From positions 1,459,501 through 1,523,500 of the forward strand of contig CANJKZ010000010.1 in assembly GCA_947471745.1 (NCBI GenBank): 64,000 bases of DNA. Direction: 5' to 3'. The stretch comes from Closterium sp. Naga37s-1. Lineage: Eukaryota > Streptophyta > Zygnematophyceae > Desmidiales > Closteriaceae. Shown here piece after piece: positions 1 to 11,500 of the stretch (position 1 is its first letter; every line of letters begins with the position of its first letter). Made by a program: the position numbers and the translations under genes. A model generated the notes under the pieces. The model saw nothing but the letters and a program-made list of their open reading frames with translations, had not been told where the DNA came from and ran no database searches.

Positions 1-520
1 GGTAGCAAAAGCTAGCTGCACTTCGGTGGGTGCAATAGTTTCATGTTACTCACACGGGCTTTTAGGCTCGCAGGTACAAGCACATGGCGTGACTGAAGGT
101 GCGTGTAAGTATTGGAGAGAAGGTGCAACTGCAGCTCAACGTAGTGGAGAGAGTGACATTGGACTAATACATTGGCTCGAGATAGCAACGTCCGAAGAAT
201 CGCAAAACGATGTACCGGTACATGTGCACTTGGTTTTCAGAATACTGAATTGGTACATGCTGTTTCACCAGCATATATTGGTACATGCTGGCGACAGGTC
301 TTGAGGTCATCCATGTTCCGTGCAGCACCATTTCTATCGCTCCCTCAGGCATCAACTCTCTCTCCATCCCGTATCACCTACACCACAACCGCCTGATAAA
401 CAATCACCCACTTTCCCCCTCCACACCCCACACCCCCTCCTGTGCTGTGTAGTTTTACATATCCCCTTTATCACTTAACTATCCCCTCCCCCTCCAGAAA
501 ACCTCAACCCCCTCCATACA

Positions 521-548
521 CTGGTTTTTGAGAATTCTCAAAAACCAG
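521..548. repeat. 28-bp perfect palindrome
   Basis: The sequence reads the same on both strands, centred on GAATTC, with arms of CTGGTTTTTGAGAA. It sits between two copies of a C-rich phrase (AACCTCAACCCCCTCCATAC) at about 500-520 and 551-570, so it may be a small insertion or a recombination scar. There is no loop. Confidence 0.8.
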
Positions 549-1313
549 AAAACCTCAACCCCCTCCATACACTTCTCCCCCTCCATACACTTCTCCCCCT
601 CCTAGAAGGTTGGTTGTTGGTGGCAGCAGAGGCGATGTATGCACTCCAACCGCCTTTTAAGAATCTTTACGCGTACCCCTCTTCGATCCCACCTTCTCTT
701 CCCCTGCCGTCGCCCTATTCGCCCCCAGCTGCATCTGTCAGGCGCCTTGCCATGATGTAATATCTAACAAAACCAACAAAGGATGAGACCAAGCATGGAG
801 GGAGGTGAGGCTGGTGGCGACAGGAGTGGCTGGAGTGGGATAATTAGCACGCCAACCTGAAAGTTCTACAGCTTATGGGGGGGGGGGGGGGGGGATGCTT
901 TGCATGTCAACATGAGCTGCCATGTCAGTATTTTAGTTGGAGTGTTGGGGCAGCAGTGCAAGCACACCTCAACCCATGCCGTATTGCTAGGACAGATCCA
1001 ATCGCTTATCACTACCCTACCATTCTCTCATGCCTGCCCTTCCCCATGCCTGTCCTTCACCCATCCCTGCCCTTCACCCATGCCTGCCTTTCAGTCAGTT
1101 CCAGCATACCCACTCGAGCTCCGAGGGACGCGATGAGGGTACTACACAACAGTAGAAGTCGAGTCAGGAGCAGAAACAAGCAGGGTGGGGGTTGTATTAA
1201 GTGGGTAGAATGGTGGGGGTGCAGTGAGGGGATGCAGCTGCAATAGCCTTGGTCTGATCTTTCTGTGCTGAATACATGGCTGCAATGTGGTGAGTGTTGG
1301 TGACACTCAACGA

Positions 1314-1466
1314 CCTCAGAGGAAAGGAGAGGAGAGCGACCAGCCTGCACCTCTGCAGCGCACGCTGAGACACTGTCCTTTGAAAAAACATATACGTCAC
1401 ATGCCAGTCTTCATTGCCGGCATGCCTCAGAGGAAAGGAGAGGAGGGCGACCAGCCTGCTCCTCTG
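1314..1466. repeat. Pair of about 42-bp direct repeats
   Basis: The phrase starting CCTCAGAGGAAAGGAGAGG and ending in a CCTCTG block occurs at 1314-1355 and again at 1425-1466 with only a few differences. A more diverged third relative lies near 1610-1665. No coding role is apparent. Confidence 0.7.
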
Positions 1467-2363
1467 AGCCAGCAGTCTGCACTGCACACTGAGGAGCAGA
1501 ATGAAACTTACCGGTAGTTGATCTCTTGATCTCCTACCGTTTGTTCATCCTGTATGCCGGTGTATTTGCTACCGTATATGGCGTTGGTTGGGTGACGCAG
1601 CAGCACAAGCGACCTCACGGCTTTCTCATGCAGGAAAGGACAGTTGTGTGCTACTCCTCTGCCCTTTGTCCCATGCATGAAGCACTTCCAGGCTGCCACT
1701 CAGCCTAACCAACCATATGCCCTCTATGAAGCTGCAGCACACTTGTGCATGCCTGCTTCATTGCAAGCTTCTACAACAGCCACTACAACGAATCAAACAC
1801 TCCTTTTTTCATTTCAGTATAGGTGGATGGTGAAAGTTCTGTTCTTACAACATTCAGAGTTGACGGCACACAAAAAAAAGGATCAAGGACTTGCTTGCAG
1901 AATCGTTCTCCTACTCTAAAATGTATAATTTTGCTGGTTTGCCAGAACAAAAATACAGATGAAGGCTACAGTTGTGAACACCACTCCTCAAGCCTCTCCT
2001 TAACTTTTGCCTCCACCATCACTCCCTACATCCATACCCACCTATCTGCCTGTGCACATCCTCATGAAAATCCCTATGTGGGAGCCGGAGAGACGTCAGC
2101 TCCCCTCATGAAACCGGTCTCTTGCCCAACCAGCCCTGCACCTGCTTCTGCCCTGCCCAACCAACTGCAAGGTACAAGGTCTACACGACCATTCTTCGAC
2201 CCCATGCAACATGCAAGATCAGCTGCGCACAACCACCATGCCATGCCCCATTCCTCCACATGCATAGCCTTTCATTTCACACTCCTGGATAGCCATCGTC
2301 AACTCTCTCCATCCTTCGCGCCCCTGATCTCAACCCTCTCCCACCGCTGCTGCTGACCCCACT

Positions 2364-2610
2364 GCTGCCACCACTGCTGCTGCTGCCAACACTGTTGCTG
2401 CTGCCACCACTGCTGCTGCTGCCACCACTGCTGCTGCTGCCACCACTGCTGCTGCTGCCACCACTGCTGCTGCTGCCACCACTGTTGCTGCTGCCACCAC
2501 TGCTGCTGCTGCCACCACTGTTGCTGCTGCCACCACTGCTGCTGCTGCCACCACTGCTGCTGCTGCCACCACTGTTGCTGCTGCCACTGCTGCCGCTACT
2601 GCTGCTGCGT
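2364..2610. repeat. CTG-rich 18-bp minisatellite
   Basis: A tandem array of the unit CCACCACTGCTGCTGCTG with occasional T substitutions (about 13 units). Both strands are open across it, giving Leu/Pro-rich or Ala/Val-rich artefact peptides. It lies between two copies of the 3'-flank segment of LRR gene copy 1. Confidence 0.9.
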
Positions 2611-2999
2611 CCACCATGCTCACGTCCCTCGCTGCTCTCTTGCTCGCCCTTGTCCCCAGGTTTCCCCCCTCTCCTCCCCTTCCCCTCCTGCTCTGCCTCG
2701 CCTTCCCCCTCCCCTTCGCCTTACCCGTCCGCCCTGCTGATGACCGCTTCTTGCTCCATCGTAAGAAATGCCAGGCAGGAATTTCTGATGCAGCTCCCAA
2801 TATGCACTAGCTCTCTCGTCCAAAAAGCCGTGCACCTGCCTCTGTCGAACTGCAAGGCACCAGGTCCACATGAACATGCCACAACTCTCTGCAGCATGCA
2901 AGTTGAGCCGAGCACCACCACCGTTCCATGCCTCCCCTTATTCCTCACAATTGACTCTGCCATCAAGTGTCTCCCTCCCCTCCATCACTCTCGGCCCCC

Positions 3000-4798
3000 T
3001 TACCTACCTATCCAGCTGCGCACTTTGCCAGCATTAGACCCACTTGGCAGCTGGAGGGTTCTCAGCTTGGCCAAGGCACTCAGCTGCAGCAGCCCATCAT
3101 CCGTGACTGCCGTGCCACCCAGAAATAGTTCCTTCAGCCCTGTTAGCCTCCCCACATGCACCATGCCAGCATCCATCACACCCTTGCAGCCACCAAGAAG
3201 CAGCTCTTCGAGCGAGGAGAGGCCTGTCAAGTGCTGCAGACCGTCATCGGTGATTGCCAAGTGCTGCAAAAAAAGCCTCCTCAGCGATGCCAACCTCCCC
3301 AGATCCACCAATCCAGCGCTTGTTATACCCTCGCAACTGGAAAGGTCCAGCACTTTGAGAGAGGTGAGACCTGTCAAGTGCAGAAGGCCAGTACCTGTAA
3401 TTCCCGTCCCAACCATCAGAAGTACCTCGAGCCCTGTTAACCTCCCCACATGCACCATGCCAGCATCCGTCACACCCTTGCAACGATAAAGCCGCAGATC
3501 TGCGAGGGAGGTCAGTGCTGTCAAGTGCGCCAGGCCAGCATCGGTCACCTTGGTTTGATCGAGATAGAGCTCCTTGAGCCTGCTCAAGGACCCAATGCCT
3601 TCCAAGGCATTGTCTGAGACGTCTGTGTGTTGGAGGTTTAGCGTCTCCAGCTGTGGCAGCCTGTAGAGGTGCTTCATGCCCTCTGTACTGAGGCCTGCGC
3701 TATAAATGAAGTTAATGCTCGTCAGATGTGTCATGGTGGACGCATGCGCGAGGATATCGTCGGAGAGGTCTTTGCCCTTCAGATTTAAAGTGGGCCGTTG
3801 TGATGCTGACTTGATATTCTGGAGGTCATGGAAAGGGAAGGAATGACAAGCAAAGAACAACCGCATTAGAAATTCATGCGTGCCCTGTCAACCCTGTCAA
3901 CCATGCCATGCCCTGTCCAACCATGCCATGCCCTGTCCAACCATGCCATGCCCTGTCCAACCATGCCATGCCCTGTTTAACCATGCCATGCCCTGTCCAA
4001 CCATGCCATGCCCTGTCCAACCATGCCATGCCCTGTTTAACCATGCCATGCCCTGTCCAACCATGCCATGCCCTGTCCAACCATGCCATGCCCTGTCCAA
4101 CCATGACATGCCCTGTTTAACCATGCCATGCCCTGTCCAACCATGCCATGCCCTGTCCAACCATGCCATGCCCTGTTTAACCATGCCATGCCCTGTCCAA
4201 CCATGCCATGCCCTGTCCAACCATGCCATGCCCTGTCCAACCATGCCATGCCCTGTCCAACCATGCCATGCCCTGTCCAACCATGCCATGCCCTGTCCAA
4301 CCAAGCATGCACTGTCCAACCAAGCATGCACTGTGTAACAGTTCACTCAACACTCACCTGCCATGCTAACTTCCGATGGCCTTTACTCTGCCTGATTTGC
4401 AGCGCAACATCCAGCTTCAAATCTTGTGTCATCTGCCCTTCCTCACAGGCCGCAGATGCCTCCATGTTACGCGGCTCGTTCAACTCCTGCACCTCCCTCG
4501 CCCTCTCCTCCTCCGGTGCAGAATCCGCTGTGGTTTCTTGCTTCCTCTTCCGACTCTCCCCTCTCAGCCCTTGTGCATCCAGTGCCTTACTACCCTCAGC
4601 CAACTTCTCTGCCAGCTCCCCCTTAACCACTGCCAGCTCGCATTCAGCTGCTTCCAACTTCCCCTTAACCGCTGTCAGCTCCCCACGCACTGCAGTCAAC
4701 GTGAGCCACAACTCATTCACCTCCTCTTTCACTGCTGCCAGCGCCGCCCCTTGCAGTATCAACTCACTCAATGTACTCATCTCTCCCTCACCAGCCAT
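3000..4798 (-). CDS. Coiled-coil + leucine-rich-repeat protein, copy 1
   Basis: Proposed CDS is complement(join(3000..3818,4358..4798)), 419 residues. Exon 1 (ATG at 4796-4798) encodes about 147 residues that are Glu/Lys/Ala-rich with heptad-like VKGELA and LTAVRGEL stretches, predicted coiled coil. Exon 2 encodes about nine RNI/AMN1-type LRRs of roughly 24 residues, e.g. GVTDAGMVHVGRLTGLE. The splice sites are GCATGGCAG|GTGAGT and CCTCCAG|AATATC, both phase 0; the paralogue at 17.4-20.5 kb uses the equivalent junction, which supports the model. The 539-bp intron is mostly a 20-bp minisatellite. The product is probably a cytoplasmic protein-interaction scaffold; no kinase, NB-ARC, F-box, signal peptide or membrane segment is visible. 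Function unknown. Exon boundaries are good, function is not. Confidence 0.75.
3899..4306. repeat. 20-bp minisatellite inside the LRR copy 1 intron
   Basis: About 20 tandem copies of CCATGCCATGCCCTGTCCAA, with a variant ending GTTTAA interspersed in a semi-regular pattern. It fills most of the 539-bp intron; the corresponding intron of the paralogue is only 111 bp and has no array. The repeat is open in several frames, which explains long spurious peptides on both strands. Confidence 0.95.
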
Positions 4799-5174
4799 CT
4801 CGTGCTCTCACTCCCCTCCAACGACCCTCCTTCTATGACCAGGTGTTCCCTCCGTTCAACTGACTTTTCGACTGCAGATTCGCGAAAGTAGACACGCGCA
4901 ACCCTGGTAGGGCAGGGTTGCGCGTTATGAGAGGAAAGAGAAACGAAGAAAGAAAATAGGGAGAAAGGGCATGGTCAGTGCACACACGAACGAGACCAAT
5001 TCCATGGGCATGAGGGATGACGCAGTGATGGGAGAAAGAGAGCAGATAAGGAGCAGAAGAAGAGGTAATTTGATGACAAGATGTGGGAAATTACCTCTAT
5101 ATCAAGCAGTGAAGGAAAGAGAGTTTGGCATTATGTCAGACGGCCAAAGAAGAGAAGGCCAGGACGAGATAATG

Positions 5175-5490
5175 CAGAAACCAGAGAACAAACCAGAGAA
5201 AAAAGCAGAGAACAAAGCAGAGAACAAAGCAGAGAACAAAGCAGAGAACAAAGCAGAGAACAAAGCAGAGAACAAAGCAGAGAACAAAGCAGAGAACAAA
5301 GCAGAGAACAAACCAGAGAACGAACCAGAGAACAAACCAGAGAACAAACCAGAGAACGAATCAGAGAACAAACCAGAGAACAAACCAGAGAACAAACCAG
5401 AGAACAAACCAGAGAACGAACCAGAGAACAAACCAGAGAACAAACCAGAGAACAAACCAGAGAACGAACCAGAGAACGAACCAGAGAAGG
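5175..5490. repeat. 12-bp minisatellite upstream of LRR copy 1
   Basis: About 26 copies of AGAGAACAAACC with AGC and CGAACC variants grouped in blocks: the first part is mostly AAAGC and the second AAACC/GAACC. It lies about 400 bp upstream of the LRR copy 1 start codon. The paralogue has a different, 33-bp array at about the same relative place. Confidence 0.9.
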
Positions 5491-5652
5491 CGAGGACGAG
5501 ATGATGAAGAGAAAATTTTACGATGGGCAATGCAAACCAGCAGGGAGTGTGAAAAAGAGACACCCCAGAACAACATTGCAGCAAGGCGGAAACAAATGCA
5601 GTGGGTGAAGTGAGGGGTGGAGACGCAAAGGGTGGTTCACATTGGAGAGGCA

Positions 5653-5795
5653 CACAGAGGGCTGGCGTATAGACGGCTGGTGTATAGAGGGCTGGCACAC
5701 AGAGGGCTGGCACACAGAGTGCTGGCACACAGAGGGCTGGCACACAGAGGGCTGGCACACAGAGGGCTGGCACACAGAGGGCTGGCACACAGAGG
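5653..5795. repeat. 15-bp minisatellite
   Basis: About nine copies of AGAGGGCTGGCACAC, with two early units reading GTATAG or GTATAGAC. The 15-bp period keeps several frames open and yields five-residue repeat peptides that are not convincing proteins. Confidence 0.9.
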
Positions 5796-5799
5796 GAGT

Positions 5800-8050
5800 G
5801 GTGTCAGCCACATAAAGTGAGGTGGACGAGCAGAGCAGCAAGAGTGACGTGACCTACATACAATGTAAGAGAGAGTTCTCACTCTGCTCCTTACCACAGT
5901 CAGGTAGGTGAGTGTGAGGGAAGCCGGAGCGAGCACACAACGAGGGGATCTGCGCTGAGAGTACAGGGCAAGGGAGAACACAACTGGGAGTGAAGTGAAT
6001 GCCATACTATGAGTGAGCAAAGGGCTGAGCGGTGGCTTGGACGTTTGGGGTGCTGTTTGAGCCGAGATGGAAGATTCCTAAAGTCGACTCACAACGTGGC
6101 TTGATATTCAACTCGGCTCACAGCATGCTGATCAGATCGGCTTGAGACGACGGGGCTGATCGGAAAGCAGTGCGCTGCAGGTCAAGCTGGTGATTTCCAA
6201 AAAACAGTTTTCTACAACACAGTTTCCTTGTCAGGTTCGATACACGTAACACCTCACTTTTCCATAGCTCCTTTTCAGAATTCTCAAAAGTTATTGATAA
6301 GTCTGAGACGATGCATATAACACCTCTCAGTTCATAGCTCCCCTTCTTTGGCTGAGGTTTGCAAGGAGCATGATACATGCCAGATCCCTTGACCCGGTGA
6401 GTCACACCTACGGGGTGGGTCACGTTTCACCAGCTCGATCCAATACAGGCTAGGTCACCACCAAGCTAGGTGAGAACAACCTAGGTAACTCAGAACCTAG
6501 ATTAGTCATCAGCTAGGCACATCATTGGTTAGGGTAGTATAGTCTAAGCCAGTCACAGTTTTAACCAGTTCGAGGCCACGTTACTAACTGGATAAGTTAC
6601 TCATTGTTTATATCAATCATTGGCTGGCTAGAATCTAAATCACTCGTTGGCCAGGTCACTCACTGGCTACTTCCGTCGAAAGTTAGGTCAATTGGAAGCG
6701 AGCTCTTTTGCAAGCTAGGTTAAACACACAATAGGTCAGTTGAAGGCTACGGCAGTGCTAAGGTAGATCAGTCACTGGCTGGGTCCATCATAAGCAACGC
6801 CGAATAGAGGTTTGGTCACTTACAAACTACGTCAGACAGACACAAGCTAGGTCAGACACAAGCTAGGACACTCACTCACAAGCTACAGCAGACACAACAC
6901 AAGTAATCAGTCAGAGTCAGTCCACATAGACAGGGACACTCACAGTCTAGGCCTTTGATGGCATAGGTCGGTCCCACGAGAGGTCAAGCACAAGATAGGT
7001 CTGACACAAGTGAGGTCAGTCATAAGATAGACTGGTCACGGGCTCACAGGTTAGGTCAACTACGAACTAGGCCTGTCAGGCACAAGCTACGTTAGTAGTC
7101 ATAGGCTGGGCCACTCACGACAACCCGGGTCGGTCGGTCACATACATGCAAGGTCAACCACAGGCCAGCCAGGTTAGATGCGAGCAGCGAGTCATGCTTT
7201 GACTCGACTCGCCCAATTCAGGTGTGTCGAGTGGCGTAGATTGAGTTTATTCTTCTATTGGAAATGAGTCGAGTCGAGTCGGCTCAATCTAATGGCCAAT
7301 GCATCGCCTGTCTGGATTGAGTCAGCAAGGACCCCCCAAATCGTAATTTGACGAGATGCAGCTGACTCGTCGGTACTCGAGTAGGTTGTCACAGCCCAAG
7401 CACTTACATTGGGTCACGAAGAGCGAACGTTCAGAAACTGGATCTTGCAAATTCAAGATCCAATCTCCGTATTAACTCCTCTTTATGTTTCCAAACAATC
7501 CGACTTGAATCGGTTTCATTAATGGCAAGGATCCACCTTAGATCGTCTTCCATTCACTACCTTAGTGCTGCCAAGCAACCTCCTTCGGGTCGTTTCTACC
7601 TTAGCACCACCACGAAATCCATTTTAGCTCGTAGTAGTGGTTCTTGACTGAAATGAGAAACCATTCTCTAATGTTTCAAACATCAGCAGAATCGACTTAC
7701 ATGTTCATCATTACTGCGACCAGAAAGCCACAGTACCAGATCAAGTCAACCTCGACTTCTGAGTAGGTTTGAGTCCGGCCTGACTCGAACCTAAACCAGG
7801 GTAGGGGCGACATTTGCCCCGACTTACCTCGGGGTTAATTGACTCGTCTCGCGCTGAGACTGAGCAGACTCTACTGCACATGTCTAGGGCCACAGGCTAG
7901 TCACAAACCATGTCAATTACAAGCTATGTCTGTCAAGTTGGGTCAGTCACGGCAAGATCAGTCACAGGCTGGGTCAGCGGAGGCTGCGTACGTGACAGCG
8001 TGAGTGTCTGAACCAGGGCGAGGAAACACAGCACGGGAAGGGGCCGGGGC
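5800..8050. other. Gene-free flank with loose CTAGGTC/GTCAC motif
   Basis: No gene is seen. From about 6440 the sequence is a very degenerate series of phrases such as CTAGGTCAGTCACAGGCT. Between 7200 and 7860 there are CGACTCGACTCG clusters. The 7740-8050 part resembles 22320-22520 plus 28660-28730, marking it as the 5' flank shared by the two LRR copies. Confidence 0.6.
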
Positions 8051-8054
8051 AACA

Positions 8055-8525
8055 ATGAGAGCCTAAGCCAGTTCGAGCCTAGGTCAATCAGAGCCTAGGT
8101 CAATCAGAGCCTAGGTCAATCAGAGCGTAGGTCAATCAGAGCATAGGTCAATCAGAGCCTTGGTCAATCAGAGCTGAGGTCAGTCAGAGCCTAGGTCAAT
8201 CAGAGCCTAGGTCAATCAGAACCTAGGTCAATCAGAGCCTAGGTCAATCAGAGCCTAGGTCAATCAGAGCCTAAGTCAATCAAAGCGTAGGTCAATCAGA
8301 GCGTAGGTCAATCAGAGCCTAGGTCAATCAGAGCCTAGGTCAATCAGAGCCTAGGTCAATCAGAGCGTAGGTCAATCAGAGCCTAAGTCAATCAAAGCGT
8401 AGGTCAATCAGAGCGTAGGTCAATCAGAGCCTTGGTCAATCAGAGCTGAGGTCAGTCAGAGCCTAGGTCAATCAGAGCCTAGGTCAATCAGAACCTAGGT
8501 CAATCAGAGCCTAGGTCAATCAGAG
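8055..8525. repeat. 16-bp minisatellite ending at the helicase fragment
   Basis: About 29 copies of AGCCTAGGTCAATCAG with AGCGTAGG, AGCTGAGG and CCTTGG variants; a block of several units appears twice, indicating higher-order duplication. It ends about 40 bp before the first recognisable helicase exon. The unit is related to the 16-bp unit GCTAGGTCGGTCACAT at 22585-22640. Confidence 0.95.
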
Positions 8526-8565
8526 CTTCCCTCCTTCTACGACCTCCCCTCCTGGCTTGCATCAG

Positions 8566-11500
8566 GTCATATTGGTGCGCGATGCGGAAAGCCGCACAGA
8601 GCTGGTGAAGCGGATCAGGTCAAAGGGACTCGTGCTCAGCGTGCACGAGTGCAAGGGGCTGGAGTTCCAGGTGAACTCACTCTTCATCACCGCATTGGGG
8701 GGATAAAGTTCTTGGTAAACCGTACCATCCTCCCTTGTCATGCACTTCCATGGAACTCCTTCCCCTTTGCTCTAGCTTCAACAAGTCTCTGAATAACGTA
8801 ATCCCCGCTGCTAGAACGATCACTCCCTCATTTTCCACAGACATCTCCTATTCATCCATAACCCATTCTCTCTCCCACCCAACCCCTTTCACCCATTTAT
8901 CCCCTCCACTCCGCTCTCCCCAGGATGCCCTGGTGTACAATTTCTTCTCGGGCTCGCCTATGGCGTCCAGCTGGCGGCTGCTGTACCACTACATGCGCGA
9001 CCACTCGCTCATCCCCTCCGCTGAGGACGGCTCTAGCCGCTGGCAGTGCCCCTCCTTTGACCCCAAGCGGTGCGTGGCTGTGAAGAATGCCAAGAATTTG
9101 TTTCCATGGTGCTAACATTGCATTGTTTAGCCATAAAAGCAAACTGACATTCCACTCTTCCACTAATATTTGCACCCACTGTCTTCCCTCCGTGCCTCCT
9201 TCCGTTTATTCCCATCATTACCTCACAGCCCCTCCACTCCCCTTTGCTTCCCTCATTTCTTATTTCTTCTCCTTTCTGAAACACACAATCTCCTTTACAC
9301 CTGACTGGAGTAACACGACTCGACTCGTTTCCATTCCAGCTCACTCACATCACAGCATCTCCCCCACTCTCTTCTCTTCCCCCCATCCTCACCAGGCACA
9401 ACCTCCTGTGCAGTGAGCTGAAGCAGCTATACGTGGTGCTAACACGAGCGCGGCAGCGGCTGTGGATATACGAGGAGGACGAGGGGGCGAGGCGGCCGGC
9501 CATGGACCTGTGGGGGGCCATGGGCGTGGTGGCAGTGAAGGCACTCACGGCCGACCTTCTCACGTCCATGCACACAGAATCGTCGCCCGAGGGGTGGCAT
9601 AAAAGGGGCACTGAGGTGAGATCTGAGTTGAGCCAATTAGAAGAGTATGGAAGGCGCGGGACGGGGAAAGAAAAGATTCATATTGTTTCCTTGCCACTCA
9701 TCTTAACCCCACCCCTCCCCCGCACTTCCTGTCCGTCCTTTGTCTCCCCCCTCCCTTTATTTCTCCGACATTCACTTACCACCCCGCTCTCTCCACTCTC
9801 ATCTGCCTCCTGCCTCTCCCATCTTGCCTCTCCCATCTTGCCTCTCCCATCTTGCCTCTCCCATCTTGCCTCTCCCATCTTGCCTCTCCCATCTCGCCTC
9901 TCCCATCTCGCCTCTCCCCTCTCCCCTCTGCCTTATCCCCTCTGTAACTGCCTCCAATCTGCTGCTCCCTTCTCTCGCAGCTATTCAACGCAGCCCAGTT
10001 CGAGGCAGCAGTGCTCAGCTTCGAGCGAGCAGGCGACGAGCACAGTGCAGCGGTGGAACGGGCAGCGCTGCTGCAGCAGACAGCCAAGAGGCTACAGGGC
10101 ACGGACCCCAAGAAGGCCAGCAAGACGTTTCAGGACGCCGCAGACGCGTTTCTGAAAGTGGACAAGCCGAGGGATGCCGCCCGGTGCTTGATCAGTGCGG
10201 GCAAGATGAAGCAAGCAGGTGAGGAACGGTGGAGTGAGGTGGATGAGATAGGGGGAAGGGACGTGAAGGAAGAGGGCAGGGGTGGTTGAGAGGAGGGCAG
10301 TGACATGATCTGATAGGCGTGTTTGAAGGAGAGATCTGGCTGTTGTTCCGCTTGCTTGAAGAGCTGTATATGATTCCTCTCCCTCCCTGTCTCGTCCTTC
10401 CACCTTTCTTCCTTTTCAACACTCACTTGTGAAGGTGGTTATCAGTGATTTGTAACACTCTTTGATCTGCTTTCATACGTCCTCCTTTCTCCCGGGGCAC
10501 CAACCAGGCGATGTGTATCGGGACAGGTGTGTGCCACCCATGTGGGTGAAATCAGGGGAGTGCTACGAGCTGGCAGCGATGGCAGAGGAAGCAGCACAGT
10601 GCTTTGCACAAGTGTGGGAGGTGGAGAGGGCGCTGCTTGTGTGTGCACAGAACCGGCTGTACACTCTCGGAGTGTCCCTGCTGCACGTGTGGCAGGGACA
10701 GGTTGAGGAGGGAATGAGAGCAGTGAAAGTAAAGCAGAACCAGCAAGGCCAGCAGCTGCAGCAGCAGAAGCAGGAGGAGGAAGAGGAAGAGAAGTGGAAG
10801 CAGCGAGAAAGGCTCGTCATTCGAAAGAACGCAGAGTTCCTGCAGCAGGCTGCTATGTTCTACTATCGCAAGAAGAACATGAGCGAGGTAATGATGTTTG
10901 TGCATCAGCTCCCCTCGCTGGCAAAGAAGCGGCCGTTCCTTGAGAGGCGAGACTTCTTCGGTGAGTTGCTCCAGATTGAGATAACTGAGGGGAATTTCCA
11001 GCGGGCAGCTGAAATGATGCTCAAGAAAGGAGACATGGTTGGGGCAGCAAGAATGTTTCTCGGGCAGAAGGAATGGGGGCGGGCGTTTGAGTGTGCGATG
11101 GGTGCGGCTCGTGTCGTGAGCATGTGGGCGAATGGGAATAAGGGATGGCCATTGAATGTTCGGGAGCGGAAGCAAGAGAAGGTGGAGAAGCAAGAGGTGA
11201 CAGCGGAGACCAGGAAAGACGAATTGCTGCTGGGATTGGGAAAGGAGGATGAGGGAAAGAGGGTTAAAGTGAAAGCAGGAAACGGTGAAGCTGTTCCAAA
11301 CGCATGGGAGGCGAGGGCTGATGCGGATGAGAGTGAAACGGAAGTCCAGGGCAAGATAGACGCTCCAGAGGGAGGGGGAAAGCAGCAGAAAGCGGAAACG
11401 CAGGAGAAAGCGGAAAAGCAGGAGGGCGTGGAGACGAATGTAGGTGAAAATATAGATGCGACTATGGATGCGCTGGAGACAGCTGTTGCCGTGTGGGTGT

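Larger units (their letters stand above)
1..2330. other. Non-coding stretch, no gene recognised
   Basis: No reading frame here resembles a known protein and base composition is C-rich and patchy. It contains a 28-bp perfect palindrome at 521-548, a poly-G run near 876-893, a pair of about 42-bp direct repeats (1314-1355 and 1425-1466), and from about 2085 to 2280 a segment resembling the 3' flank of the LRR genes (compare 2820-2990 and 17110-17330). Exons of a gene lying outside the window cannot be excluded. Confidence 0.5.

Noticed and set aside
2395..3489. Long Leu/Pro-rich plus-strand frame
   Set aside because: It runs over the CTG array and antisense to the LRR exon; composition is repeat-driven.
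3880..4838. Long frames of MPCPTMPCPVQPCHAL type on both strands
   Set aside because: The 20-bp array keeps several frames open; splice sites show that it is an intron.
8055..8525. CRISPR-like array
   Set aside because: Direct 16-bp units without spacers, in a eukaryotic intron-bearing context; a minisatellite.
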